Below are positions 42,842 to 50,886 of a stretch of DNA of 64,000 nt, in pieces. Position 1 is the first letter of the stretch, and each line of letters starts with the position of its first letter. The notes under the pieces were generated by a model. That model saw nothing but the letters and a program-made list of their open reading frames with translations, made no database searches and was not told the DNA's origin. Source of the stretch: Acidobacteriota bacterium (lineage in GTDB: Bacteria > Acidobacteriota > Thermoanaerobaculia > Multivoradales > Multivoraceae); the NCBI GenBank assembly GCA_026707545.1, contig JAPOWR010000001.1, positions 744,001 through 808,000 on the forward strand. The letters are read 5' to 3'. A program made the position numbers and the translations under genes.

Positions 42842-44668
42842 ATGCGGAAAAGCGAAAGTCGTTCGGTCAACGGAGCGCTGAAGCTCCTTCTATGCGTGGC
42901 GCTGCTGGGGGCTGCGTGGTCCGCGCCGACCCTTGCCGCCGAAGGTGACTGGTCGCAGTGGCGGGGTCCGGCCAGGGACGGATACGCGCCCGTGGCCGGC
43001 AACGAGAGCCTGGCCGCGGCGCTTCACGGTCCGCTGCCGGCGTCGCTGCACCAGGTCTGGAAGCTGGAGGTCGGCCTCGGGCAGTCGGCGCCGATCATCC
43101 ACCAGGGCAAGCTCTACATCCACGTCCGGCAGGGCGAGGAGGAGGTCGTCCTGGCGCTCGACCCGGAGACGGGTGAGGAGATCTGGCGCTACGCCTACCC
43201 GGTCGCGTACGTGCCGGTGAATCACGCCTGGGCCTGGGGCCCCGGCCCGAAGTCGACGCTGACCGCGGTCGGGGACACGCTCTATACCTTCGGCGTCACG
43301 GAGCGGCTGCACGCCATCGACGCGGAGCAGGGCGACGTACTCTGGGACAAGAGCTACGACGACATCTACGCGCAGCCGTTTCCCGAGTGCGGCACCAGCG
43401 CCTCGCCACTTGTCGAGGGCGATCTGGTCATCGTGCCGATCGGGCAGACCTGGCCGGATCCGTCGATCGAGAGCCTCGGCGAGATCGTGGCCTACAACCG
43501 GCACACCGGCGAGGAAGTCTGGCGCACGGAGTACCTGCCGCCGGGCTACGCCTCGCCGAGGGCGTTCACGCTCGACGGGGTCCGGCAGCTCGTCACGTCG
43601 ACCCAGAACCACGTGGTCGGCATTCGCATCAGCGACGGCAAGACGCTATGGAAGAAGGAACTGCGGATCTTCATGGAGCAGAACATCCCGACGCCGCTCC
43701 TGTACGAGGACAACATCCTGATCGGCGGCTACCACTGGGGCAACGCGCTGCTCGATCCGGAGCCCACCGGCGGCGACGGGCTCTGGGACGTCAACAGCGT
43801 CTGGGCGACCAAGCGGCACGAGCTGTACATGGACTCGCCCGTGCTGGTCGGGGACCACGCCTACTTCCGTTCCCACAAGAGGCTCGGGACGCTCGTCTGC
43901 GTCGACATGCGCACCGGCCAGCAGTGCTGGCAGGGTCCGCCCCAGGTGGCGCGGTACGCGGCGTTCGTCGTCGTCGGCGGGGACCGGCTCCTGGTGCTGA
44001 CGGACAACGGCGAGATCAAGGTGGTCGCCGCCGATCCCTCCGAGTACCAGGAACTCGCTTCCTGGGACGTCGCCGACACCCCCGTTTTCACGCACCTCAC
44101 GGTCGCCGGATCGCGGATGTACGTGAAGGACGAGGCGCACCTTGCGGTGTTCGAGATCGCGTCCGACCAGGTGACGGACGCGGCGGCCGGCCCGGCCGGC
44201 GACGTGGCCGCTGACTGGACGCCGACCGCGGAAGACGAGGCCGCGGTGCTGGAGGTGGTCAACAAGGTGCTCGACACGCAGAGGGACGCGAGGACGTGGG
44301 AGCAGGTCGAGGAGCACCTGAGCTACTGGTCCGAGGACTTCAGCGACTACTCCGGCCAGACGAAGGCCGACTGGGTCGCGATGTACCGGAATATCTTCAA
44401 CGCGGCCGGCGTGATCGGACCTCCGACGGGCTACGACAAGCAGTCGATGTACCTGGAGGGGTGGGTCGGCGATACGGCGGTCGTCCGCGGCGTCTTCATC
44501 GACTTCCGGCCGCGTCGCCAGGCGATCATGGAGCAGTTCTACACCGTCAGGAAGTACGACGACCGCTGGCTGGTCACCGGCACGGACAACCGGCCCATCT
44601 GGGAACGATGGGCTGAGGACGGGGAGTACAAGAGCACCGCCTTCGGCGAGGAGACGGAGGACCAGTAG
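42842..44668 (+). CDS. Secreted PQQ-type beta-propeller with C-terminal NTF2-like domain
   Basis: 608 residues from the ATG at 42842 (GTG at 42839 is an alternative). Signal peptide (...TLAAEG), propeller from GDWSQWRGPARDGYAP with blades GEEIWRYAYPVAYV, GDVLWDKSYDDIYAQPF, GEEVWRTEYLPPGY and GQQCWQGPPQ. The last 130 residues (EDEAAVLEVVNKVLDTQRDARTWEQVEEHL...) read like a SnoaL/NTF2-like fold, often seen as a small-ligand pocket. It lies 60 bp after the TonB receptor and may be in its transcript. Enzymatic activity is not evident. Confidence 0.82.
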   Translation: MRKSESRSVNGALKLLLCVALLGAAWSAPTLAAEGDWSQWRGPARDGYAPVAGNESLAAALHGPLPASLHQVWKLEVGLGQSAPIIHQGKLYIHVRQGEEEVVLALDPETGEEIWRYAYPVAYVPVNHAWAWGPGPKSTLTAVGDTLYTFGVTERLHAIDAEQGDVLWDKSYDDIYAQPFPECGTSASPLVEGDLVIVPIGQTWPDPSIESLGEIVAYNRHTGEEVWRTEYLPPGYASPRAFTLDGVRQLVTSTQNHVVGIRISDGKTLWKKELRIFMEQNIPTPLLYEDNILIGGYHWGNALLDPEPTGGDGLWDVNSVWATKRHELYMDSPVLVGDHAYFRSHKRLGTLVCVDMRTGQQCWQGPPQVARYAAFVVVGGDRLLVLTDNGEIKVVAADPSEYQELASWDVADTPVFTHLTVAGSRMYVKDEAHLAVFEIASDQVTDAAAGPAGDVAADWTPTAEDEAAVLEVVNKVLDTQRDARTWEQVEEHLSYWSEDFSDYSGQTKADWVAMYRNIFNAAGVIGPPTGYDKQSMYLEGWVGDTAVVRGVFIDFRPRRQAIMEQFYTVRKYDDRWLVTGTDNRPIWERWAEDGEYKSTAFGEETEDQ

Positions 44669-44829
44669 GGATCAGGCTCCGCCTGCGGCGGCTCGCTGCC
44701 GGCACCTCCCAGGCTTACGTGGAAGCCCTGTCTCCTGTGCCTTAGCGCGGCGCGGACGCCGCGACTCGACTGGTAGGCTGTGGCGGCTCTGCCGAGGGGC
44801 CCGTTCCGCTTGCACCGAGGTCTACCGCC

Positions 44830-45450
44830 ATGTCGATTTCCCCCGAACTTCAGTCCCGCATCCAGGGCATCGTCGATTCAGGTTCGACCGTCCTGTTCAT
44901 GAAGGGCAACCCCGCCGCGCCCCAGTGCGGTTTCTCGGCCCAGGTCATCCAGGTGCTGAACCGGCTGCTTCCCGAGTACCAGACCTTCGACGTGCTGTCG
45001 GACTCCGAGGTCCGCGAAGGGGTCAAGGAGTTCTCCGACTGGCCGACGATCCCCCAGCTCTACATCGGCGGCGAGTTCATGGGCGGCTGCGACATCGTCA
45101 AGGAGATGTACGACAGCGGCGAGCTTCACGATGCTCTGGGCATGGAGCGTCCCGACCTCTCGGGCGACGACGTGGCGATCTCGATCAGTCCGGACGCGGA
45201 GCAGATCCTGCGGAACGCCCAGCAGCAGCAGCGGGCGGAACTGCACTTCGGCATCGATGCGAAGTTCCAGCCCTTCCTCGGCTTCGGCCCGGCGACGGGA
45301 GCGGAGGTCCGGGTGCCGGTGGGGGATCTCTTCTTCCTGCTCGATCGGGACTCGGCCGCTCGCGCCCAGGGCGCCTCCATCACGGTGGTCGACAGCGAGC
45401 ACGGCCAGCGCCTCGACGTCGACATTCCGGCCGCCCGCGTGGCCGGCTGA
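44830..45450 (+). CDS. grxD: Grx4-family monothiol glutaredoxin with C-terminal IscA-like domain
   Basis: 206 residues. The N-terminal domain (1 to about 105) is a monothiol glutaredoxin with MKGNPAAPQCGFSAQVIQVL (CGFS active site), DWPTIPQLYIGGEFMGGCDIVKEM; such proteins carry 2Fe-2S clusters with BolA. The C-terminal 100 residues (SISPDAEQILRNAQQQQ...PVGDLFFLLD...GQRLDVDIP) resemble the IscA/HesB fold but have no cysteine, so they cannot ligate iron-sulfur in the IscA manner. It is followed 32 bp later by BolA. The intergenic 44669-44829 holds a GC hairpin (44746-44763) but no gene. Confidence 0.88.
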   Translation: MSISPELQSRIQGIVDSGSTVLFMKGNPAAPQCGFSAQVIQVLNRLLPEYQTFDVLSDSEVREGVKEFSDWPTIPQLYIGGEFMGGCDIVKEMYDSGELHDALGMERPDLSGDDVAISISPDAEQILRNAQQQQRAELHFGIDAKFQPFLGFGPATGAEVRVPVGDLFFLLDRDSAARAQGASITVVDSEHGQRLDVDIPAARVAG

Positions 45451-45482
45451 TCGACCGCGGTTCGGATCGACCAGCGCCGCGT

Positions 45483-45758
45483 ATGGAGATTGCCGGCCAG
45501 CCAATGACCCACGAGACGGCCGAGCGCGTGCGGGAGGCGGTGGCCGAGGCGCTGCCAGACGCCCTGATCGAGGTGACGGGCGAAGGCAACCACTTCAGCC
45601 TGCGCGTGGAATCCGCCGCCTTCGCCGGCTGCAACCGGCTGGCGCGCCAACGGCTCGTGCTGCGAGCGATCGCCCCTTTGATGAAGGGCGAGAGCGCCCC
45701 CGTTCATGCGATCGACCGTTTGGAGACCGTGCTGCCGGCGGAGGGCGCGGGGCAATAG
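45483..45758 (+). CDS. BolA/IbaG-family protein
   Basis: 91 residues from the ATG at 45483; an internal ATG at 45504 (MTHETAERV) is also possible. The block TGEGNHFSLRVESAAFAGCNRLARQRLVLRAIAPLM is the BolA fold with the Cys/His face used to share a 2Fe-2S cluster with monothiol glutaredoxins. The gene directly follows the Grx4-type gene on the same strand, the classic partner arrangement. Confidence 0.88.
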   Translation: MEIAGQPMTHETAERVREAVAEALPDALIEVTGEGNHFSLRVESAAFAGCNRLARQRLVLRAIAPLMKGESAPVHAIDRLETVLPAEGAGQ

Positions 45759-45828
45759 CTGAGTCGTCACTCAGTGTGGTAGGGTCCGACCAGTCATCCG
45801 CAACCAGATTCCTGGGAGGAAGCCCGTG

Positions 45829-47160
45829 ATGTCACGCCGTTCCCGCCTCTGCGCTCTCGCCGCCATGCTCCTCGTTGCTGCGGCGCCGATTCTTGCCGCC
45901 GGCCCCGACGGGGTCGACAGCCCGGACGAGATCACGTTCCACGAGGACGTCGAGCCGATCCTGCAGCGCTCCTGCCAGGGATGCCACCGCCCCGAGGGCG
46001 TGGCCTACGGCGGCATGAAGGCGCCGATGGCCCTGACGACCTACGAGGAGAGCCGACCCTGGGCCCGCAGCATCGCGCGCCAGGTGGAAGCGAAGCGGAT
46101 GCCGCCCTGGTTTGCCAGCGACGAGACGCACGGGCAGTTCACGAACGAGCGGATTCTGAGCGCGGACGAGATTGACACGATCCTGACCTGGGCGAAGACG
46201 GGCGCCCTTCGCGGCGACCCCGCGAACGCCCCCGAGCCCATCGAGTGGCCGACGGGCTGGCTGATCGGTGAGCCGGACCTCGTGCTCGACCTGGCCGAAC
46301 CGTTCTGGGTCGACGACGACGTGAAGGACGTGAACATCAGCCTGAAGGCCGAACTGATCACCGAGAAGATGCTCCCCGAGCCGCGCTGGATCAAGGCGAT
46401 CGAGTTCCGGCCCGGCAGCGACGTGGTCCACCACGTGGTCGGTTCGCGGATCGCCGCGGAGACCGAGACGCCTGGCGCCTCCGGCCTGCTCGGCGGCATC
46501 GCGCCCGGCACCGAGCCCTTCTACCTGCCCGAGGGCGCCGGCCGCCTGCTGGTGCCTGGCACCCAGCTCTACTTCTCGATGCACTACAACAAGGAGCCGG
46601 GCGAGGGCACTGGCGTCTGGGACAACTCCCAGATGGCCTTCAAGTTCCATCCCAAGGACGCGAAGATCGATCGGGTCGCGAAGTGGGAAGGCGTCGGCAA
46701 CAGCGACTTCGAGATCCCGCCGGGCCACGAGAACTGGATCATCGGCGCCTCCAAGGTCTTCGAGTACCCGACCACGATCTACGGTTATCTGCCGCATTCC
46801 CACCTGCGCGGCCTGGACGCCAAGTACACCGCGTACTACCCGGACGGCACCGAGGAGGTCCTTCTCAACGTGCCGGCCTACGACTGGAACTGGCAGACGA
46901 ACTACATCTACAAGGAGCCGAAGCAGCTTCCGCCCGGCACCCGCATCGACGTGCTGATGACCTACGTCAACACGGAAGAGCGGAACGAGGCCACGGTGCT
47001 CGAGCTCGACACGACCCGCGCCGTCCAGTTCGGCGGTCCGACGACCGACGAGATGATGATCGGCTTCATCGACTACTCGGAGGATCGGGGCGAGGACCTC
47101 GTGACCGAGGTCGAGGAGGCGACCGCGGCGGTGACGCCCGCGGCTGGCGGCGGTCAGTAA
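45829..47160 (+). CDS. Cytochrome c fused to PHM-like copper monooxygenase fold
   Basis: 443 residues from the ATG at 45829 (GTG at 45826 alternative; GGAGGA upstream). Signal peptide (...APILAAG), then a c-type heme domain with CQGCH (about residue 50) and a distal Met candidate in KAPMALTTY. The rest resembles type II ascorbate-dependent copper monooxygenases: SDVVHHVVGS for a His pair, YGYLPHSHLRG for a His-x-His pair and VLMTYVN for the Met. It may couple electron transfer from heme to a two-copper hydroxylase in the periplasm; the substrate is unknown. Confidence 0.84.
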   Translation: MSRRSRLCALAAMLLVAAAPILAAGPDGVDSPDEITFHEDVEPILQRSCQGCHRPEGVAYGGMKAPMALTTYEESRPWARSIARQVEAKRMPPWFASDETHGQFTNERILSADEIDTILTWAKTGALRGDPANAPEPIEWPTGWLIGEPDLVLDLAEPFWVDDDVKDVNISLKAELITEKMLPEPRWIKAIEFRPGSDVVHHVVGSRIAAETETPGASGLLGGIAPGTEPFYLPEGAGRLLVPGTQLYFSMHYNKEPGEGTGVWDNSQMAFKFHPKDAKIDRVAKWEGVGNSDFEIPPGHENWIIGASKVFEYPTTIYGYLPHSHLRGLDAKYTAYYPDGTEEVLLNVPAYDWNWQTNYIYKEPKQLPPGTRIDVLMTYVNTEERNEATVLELDTTRAVQFGGPTTDEMMIGFIDYSEDRGEDLVTEVEEATAAVTPAAGGGQ

Positions 47161-47190
47161 CGGCTCTGTTGCAGCAGGCCTCTTCATGTG

Positions 47191-47231
47191 CGGCGCGTCC
47201 ACTTCGTTGGGCGCGCCGTTTCTCTTTGTGA
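47191..47231 (+). terminator. Rho-independent terminator after the cytochrome c/PHM gene
   Basis: An 11-bp stem (CGGCGCGTCCA paired with TGGGCGCGCCG, one G-T pair) with loop CTTCGT starts 30 bp after the stop codon and is followed by TTTCTCTTTGT. It separates this gene from the ROK kinase. Confidence 0.8.
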
Positions 47232-47267
47232 GACAGCCTCTCTTTGGGAGAATGCCGCGGTCGGACC

Positions 47268-48248
47268 ATGACGACTGAGGCACTCTACGGCGCCGTCGAC
47301 CTGGGCGGTTCTCACATCGGGCTCGCTCTGGGCTCTGTCGACATCGAAGCGGGCGAGTACCGCCTGGTCGCTCGTCGGAACCTCGGAGGCGGCGGCTACG
47401 ACGGATGGGAGCCGATGCTTGACCGGATTGCCGAGGGCCTGCTCGAGCTGGAACGGGAGGTTGGCAGGCGCCCGGCCGCGGTCGGCGTCGGTTGTCCCGG
47501 ATGGGTCGACCTCGAGGCCGGCGTCACGCGGTTCCTGCCCAACCTGCCGGGCCAGTGGCGGGATGTGCCGGTTGCTCGCCTGCTCGGCGCGCGCTTGGAG
47601 ACGCCGGTCCGCCTTCTGAATGACGTTCGCGCGGCGACGCTGGGAGAGTTCCTCTTCGGCGCCGGTCGTGGAGTGTCGACGATGGCGCTGTTCGCGCTCG
47701 GCACCGGGATCGGCGGCGGCGTGGTGGTCGAGGGCAGACTGCGCTTGGGACCGCTCGGCTCAGCCGGCGAACTTGGCCACCAGATCGTCGATCCGACCGG
47801 TCCCCTCTGCGGCTGCGGGAACCGGGGCTGCCTGGAGGCGGTAGCGAGTGGCCCGGCGATCGGTGCGTCCGGCGTTCGGCTCCTGCGCTCGGGTCAGGCG
47901 CCCATCCTGCAGAAGATCGCCGGCGGAGACACCGAGAAGGTCAGCGCGGAGACGATGGGGGAGGCGGCGAGGGCCGGTGACGAGTCGGTGGCGCAGGAAC
48001 TGGAGCGGATCTCGCGTCTCGTCGGCATCGCCGCGGCCAACGTCGTCGTCGCTTTGCACCCTGAGCTCATCGTGCTCGGCGGCGGCGTCGCCGGCCTCGG
48101 CGACCTGCTCTTCGACGGCGTCAGGCAGACGATCGCCGAACGTGTCCGCGTCTTCCCGACCGACGACGTTCGCGTTGAACCCGCCGCCCTTGGTACCGAC
48201 GCCGGGCTGGCTGGCGTGCTGGTCTGGGCGGCGTCGCGGTCGAAGTAG
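47268..48248 (+). CDS. ROK-family sugar kinase (glucokinase-like)
   Basis: 326 residues from the ATG at 47268; the longer frame from 47244 was rejected. N-terminal ATP-binding block YGAVDLGGSHIGLALG, VGVGCPGWVD, a sugar-binding Asn-Asp in RLLNDVRAATLGEF, ALGTGIGGGVVVEG, and the ROK zinc motif GHQIVDPTGPLCGCGNRGCLE. It phosphorylates a hexose, most often glucose, to feed glycolysis. There is no DNA-binding domain, so it is a kinase and not a ROK repressor. Confidence 0.9.
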   Translation: MTTEALYGAVDLGGSHIGLALGSVDIEAGEYRLVARRNLGGGGYDGWEPMLDRIAEGLLELEREVGRRPAAVGVGCPGWVDLEAGVTRFLPNLPGQWRDVPVARLLGARLETPVRLLNDVRAATLGEFLFGAGRGVSTMALFALGTGIGGGVVVEGRLRLGPLGSAGELGHQIVDPTGPLCGCGNRGCLEAVASGPAIGASGVRLLRSGQAPILQKIAGGDTEKVSAETMGEAARAGDESVAQELERISRLVGIAAANVVVALHPELIVLGGGVAGLGDLLFDGVRQTIAERVRVFPTDDVRVEPAALGTDAGLAGVLVWAASRSK

Positions 48249-48267
48249 CTCCCGCCGGCCGTTCGCG

Positions 48268-50886
48268 CTATGCGGCTGGCCGGTTCGCGGCCCGGGTCCC
48301 GGCGGCTGTAGCTGTCGCCACGTGCCGCCGCCGGCGCCGGAGCAGGAGTTCGGCCAGGAAGAGCAGGGTGGCCGCGGCGGCGAGGACGGGCCACAGCTCG
48401 AAGCGCCGGATCGCGGTGGAGGGGCCGGGCGCGGTGATCGCGGCCACGCCACCGCCAACGGTCTCGTGGAACAGGCCGCTGGTCGCGGCGGCGAGTTCGG
48501 CGAGAGCGGCGACGTCGGGGGCGCCGGGGCGCATTTCATCGCGGACGGGGAAGAAGATCGTGCGGCCGGGGCCCGTGCCGGCCTCGGCGTCGGGCGTGCC
48601 GGCATGGACCTCCACGCGGTAGGGCTCGAGGCTTGGCACGAGTTGCAGGCCCTCTTCGGGTGACAGCCGGTAGAGGCCGGGACCGGTACGCTGCATCGGT
48701 GCATCGAGTCGACGGTCGCCCCGCAGAACGACGAGCCGGGGTTCGAGGTCGCTGGCGAAGCGCCCGGCGTCCTCGATCACGCTGAGTTCCGCTTCGAGGA
48801 CCTCGTCCCGGCGGTCGAGGCGCAGTTCCCACTCGGCGCTCGCCCGCCGGCCGGCGGCGTCGCGCACGACCTGGCCGACAAGGCGCGGCAACTCAGGCCA
48901 GCGTAGCCAATCGCTTGCCCAGCGGGGCTCGAGATCGGAGGTGAACATCCAGGTCTTGCCGAGGCCGACGTAGCGGCTGGCCAGGATCGGATCCGACTCG
49001 CCCGCAGCGAGAATGATCTCGGCGCTGTCCTTGGCCACCGCGGCAATGCGGCCATGGAGCTGGGGCGCCGCGGCGACGTCGATACCGGCGAGCGCCTCGG
49101 ACTGGCCGTGCAGTTCGACCCGGATCTCCTCTTCGCGTGCCGAATCCGGGAGCTGGTTCATCGTCTCGTCGATCAGGATGCTCTGCACGGAGGAGGGATC
49201 CTCGATCGTGTAGGCGTTGCCGTCGCCCCAATCCGCGATGTCGGAAAGCAGCTCACGGTCCGACTCGACGCCGATGGCGACGGTGGAGACGGTGATCTCT
49301 TCCTGTCTCATGCGGAGCACCAGGCGCTCGTACTCGTCCGGGTAGGTCCGGCCGTCGGATACCAGGATCACGTGCTTGACCTCGGACTCGACTGCGGAGA
49401 GTTGATCCAGGCAGGCCTCCAGAGCCGGATAGAAGTTCGTCTGGGCGCTGGCCTCGATCCGATCGACGCGATCCGCGAGCCGTTCCTGCTCGCGCACGAA
49501 CTGCAGGGGGACGATCTCGTGGGTATGCCAGTCGAAGGCCACCAGGCCGAAACGGTGCTGCTCGTTGAGCATCCCCAGGGCAGCCTTGGTGGCCTCCTTG
49601 GCCAGGTCCATCTTCGGACCCTTCATGCTGTAGGACTTGTCGAGCGCGATCATCAGCGCGACCTCGCTGCGTTCTTCCTCGATCTCGAAGTCGAGCGGCA
49701 GAACCCGTTCGAGCGCCGAATCCCCGTAGCCCTCCTCGCCGAACGTCGCCTCGCCGGCGACGAACAGCAGGCCGCCGCCCTCGTCCTCGACCCAGTCGGC
49801 GAGCGTCTGCTGTGCGGGTTCGGGAAGGCTGTCGGCGGAGACGTTGCTCAGGAGGATCGCGTCGTAGCGACGCAGCGCGACCGGATTGAACGAGGCGCGG
49901 TCCGGCGTCGTTCGGGTCACCTGCAGTCCCTGGGCCTGCAGTAGACGCTCGAGGTCGCCCGAATGATCGCCCGGGGCCAGCAGCAGGACGCGGTGCTTGG
50001 GCTTTACGCGGAGACTGCCGCGCCAGAGGGCCCCCTGGGTCGCCGCTTCGCCCTCACCGCCGCCGAGGACTGCCTCGAAGGTCTGGAGCCCCGGCTCGGA
50101 GAACGTCCACGGCAACTCGATCTCGGTGACTCCGGGGACGAGGGGCACGGTGTGCAGCTCTTCGGCGCCGCTCCCGCGCAGGGTCAGTGGCGCCTCGGGC
50201 AGCGACGCGCGGCTGCCGAGGCGGAAGATCCAGTTGTGGGGCTCGCCGGCGTGCAAGGGGCGTTCCCCGTCGTCGAGTTCGACCGATTCGATCCAGATGG
50301 GCGGCGCCACCCGGTCGAGCACCGCCGTGTCGATGCGGAGGTCCGGGTACGTTTCGGCGGTGCGGGCCGCGACTCCGTCCAGGTTCTGGCCGTCGGAGAG
50401 CAACAGCACGCGACGGACGCGATCGGGACGTAGCGTGGCGACGGCCTGGCGGAGCGCCGCACCGGGGTCTGTATTGCCGCGGTCAAGGGCCGCGGCGCCG
50501 GCCGACGCGGTACTGGAATCGGCGACTTGGAGGCGCCGCAAGTCTGCGGCACCGTCGGCGGCCGCGGCGCGGTCGGCGAACGCGAAAAGCCGCACGGGGC
50601 TTTCCGGTTCAAAGCCGCGTTCCACTGCCTGAAGCGCGCGATTCAGACTCGCCGGCTCGACGCTGGCGGAGACGTCGACCAGCACGGCGATATCGAGTTC
50701 GCGGCTCCTCCACGTCAGGACCGGCTCCACGAGCGCCAGCACGATCAGAGCCAACAGCGACCCGCGCATCCAGAGCAGCCGCCGGCGCTGACGGTCGGGC
50801 CAGTCGCTCCGCTGCGACCACAGCAGGACGGCGATCGGAAACGCCGCGAGCAGCCAGAGCGGCTCCTGCAGGGCGATCGGCATCAC
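48268..50886 (-). CDS. Membrane protein with two VWA domains and an amidotransferase-like domain
   Basis: 872 residues. Two N-terminal membrane segments (LWLLAAFPIAVLLW and LLALIVLALVEPVL), a first VWA (IAVLVDVSASV, about 65-190), a beta region, a class I glutamine amidotransferase-like fold (RVLLLAPGDHSGDLERLL...YDAILLSNV), a second VWA (MIALDKSYSMKG, about 410-560), then a C-terminal membrane helix with an Arg cluster. It is the last gene of the Bat-type operon and overlaps the preceding gene by 4 nt. Probable role: periplasmic assembly or stress function with the MoxR ATPase. Confidence 0.86.
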   Translation of the reverse strand: MMPIALQEPLWLLAAFPIAVLLWSQRSDWPDRQRRRLLWMRGSLLALIVLALVEPVLTWRSRELDIAVLVDVSASVEPASLNRALQAVERGFEPESPVRLFAFADRAAAADGAADLRRLQVADSSTASAGAAALDRGNTDPGAALRQAVATLRPDRVRRVLLLSDGQNLDGVAARTAETYPDLRIDTAVLDRVAPPIWIESVELDDGERPLHAGEPHNWIFRLGSRASLPEAPLTLRGSGAEELHTVPLVPGVTEIELPWTFSEPGLQTFEAVLGGGEGEAATQGALWRGSLRVKPKHRVLLLAPGDHSGDLERLLQAQGLQVTRTTPDRASFNPVALRRYDAILLSNVSADSLPEPAQQTLADWVEDEGGGLLFVAGEATFGEEGYGDSALERVLPLDFEIEEERSEVALMIALDKSYSMKGPKMDLAKEATKAALGMLNEQHRFGLVAFDWHTHEIVPLQFVREQERLADRVDRIEASAQTNFYPALEACLDQLSAVESEVKHVILVSDGRTYPDEYERLVLRMRQEEITVSTVAIGVESDRELLSDIADWGDGNAYTIEDPSSVQSILIDETMNQLPDSAREEEIRVELHGQSEALAGIDVAAAPQLHGRIAAVAKDSAEIILAAGESDPILASRYVGLGKTWMFTSDLEPRWASDWLRWPELPRLVGQVVRDAAGRRASAEWELRLDRRDEVLEAELSVIEDAGRFASDLEPRLVVLRGDRRLDAPMQRTGPGLYRLSPEEGLQLVPSLEPYRVEVHAGTPDAEAGTGPGRTIFFPVRDEMRPGAPDVAALAELAAATSGLFHETVGGGVAAITAPGPSTAIRRFELWPVLAAAATLLFLAELLLRRRRRHVATATAAGTRAANRPAA

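Noticed and set aside
44669..44829. Possible RNA gene in the gap before the glutaredoxin gene
   Set aside because: Contains only a 7-bp GC hairpin (44746-44763) and no tRNA-like cloverleaf or conserved features.
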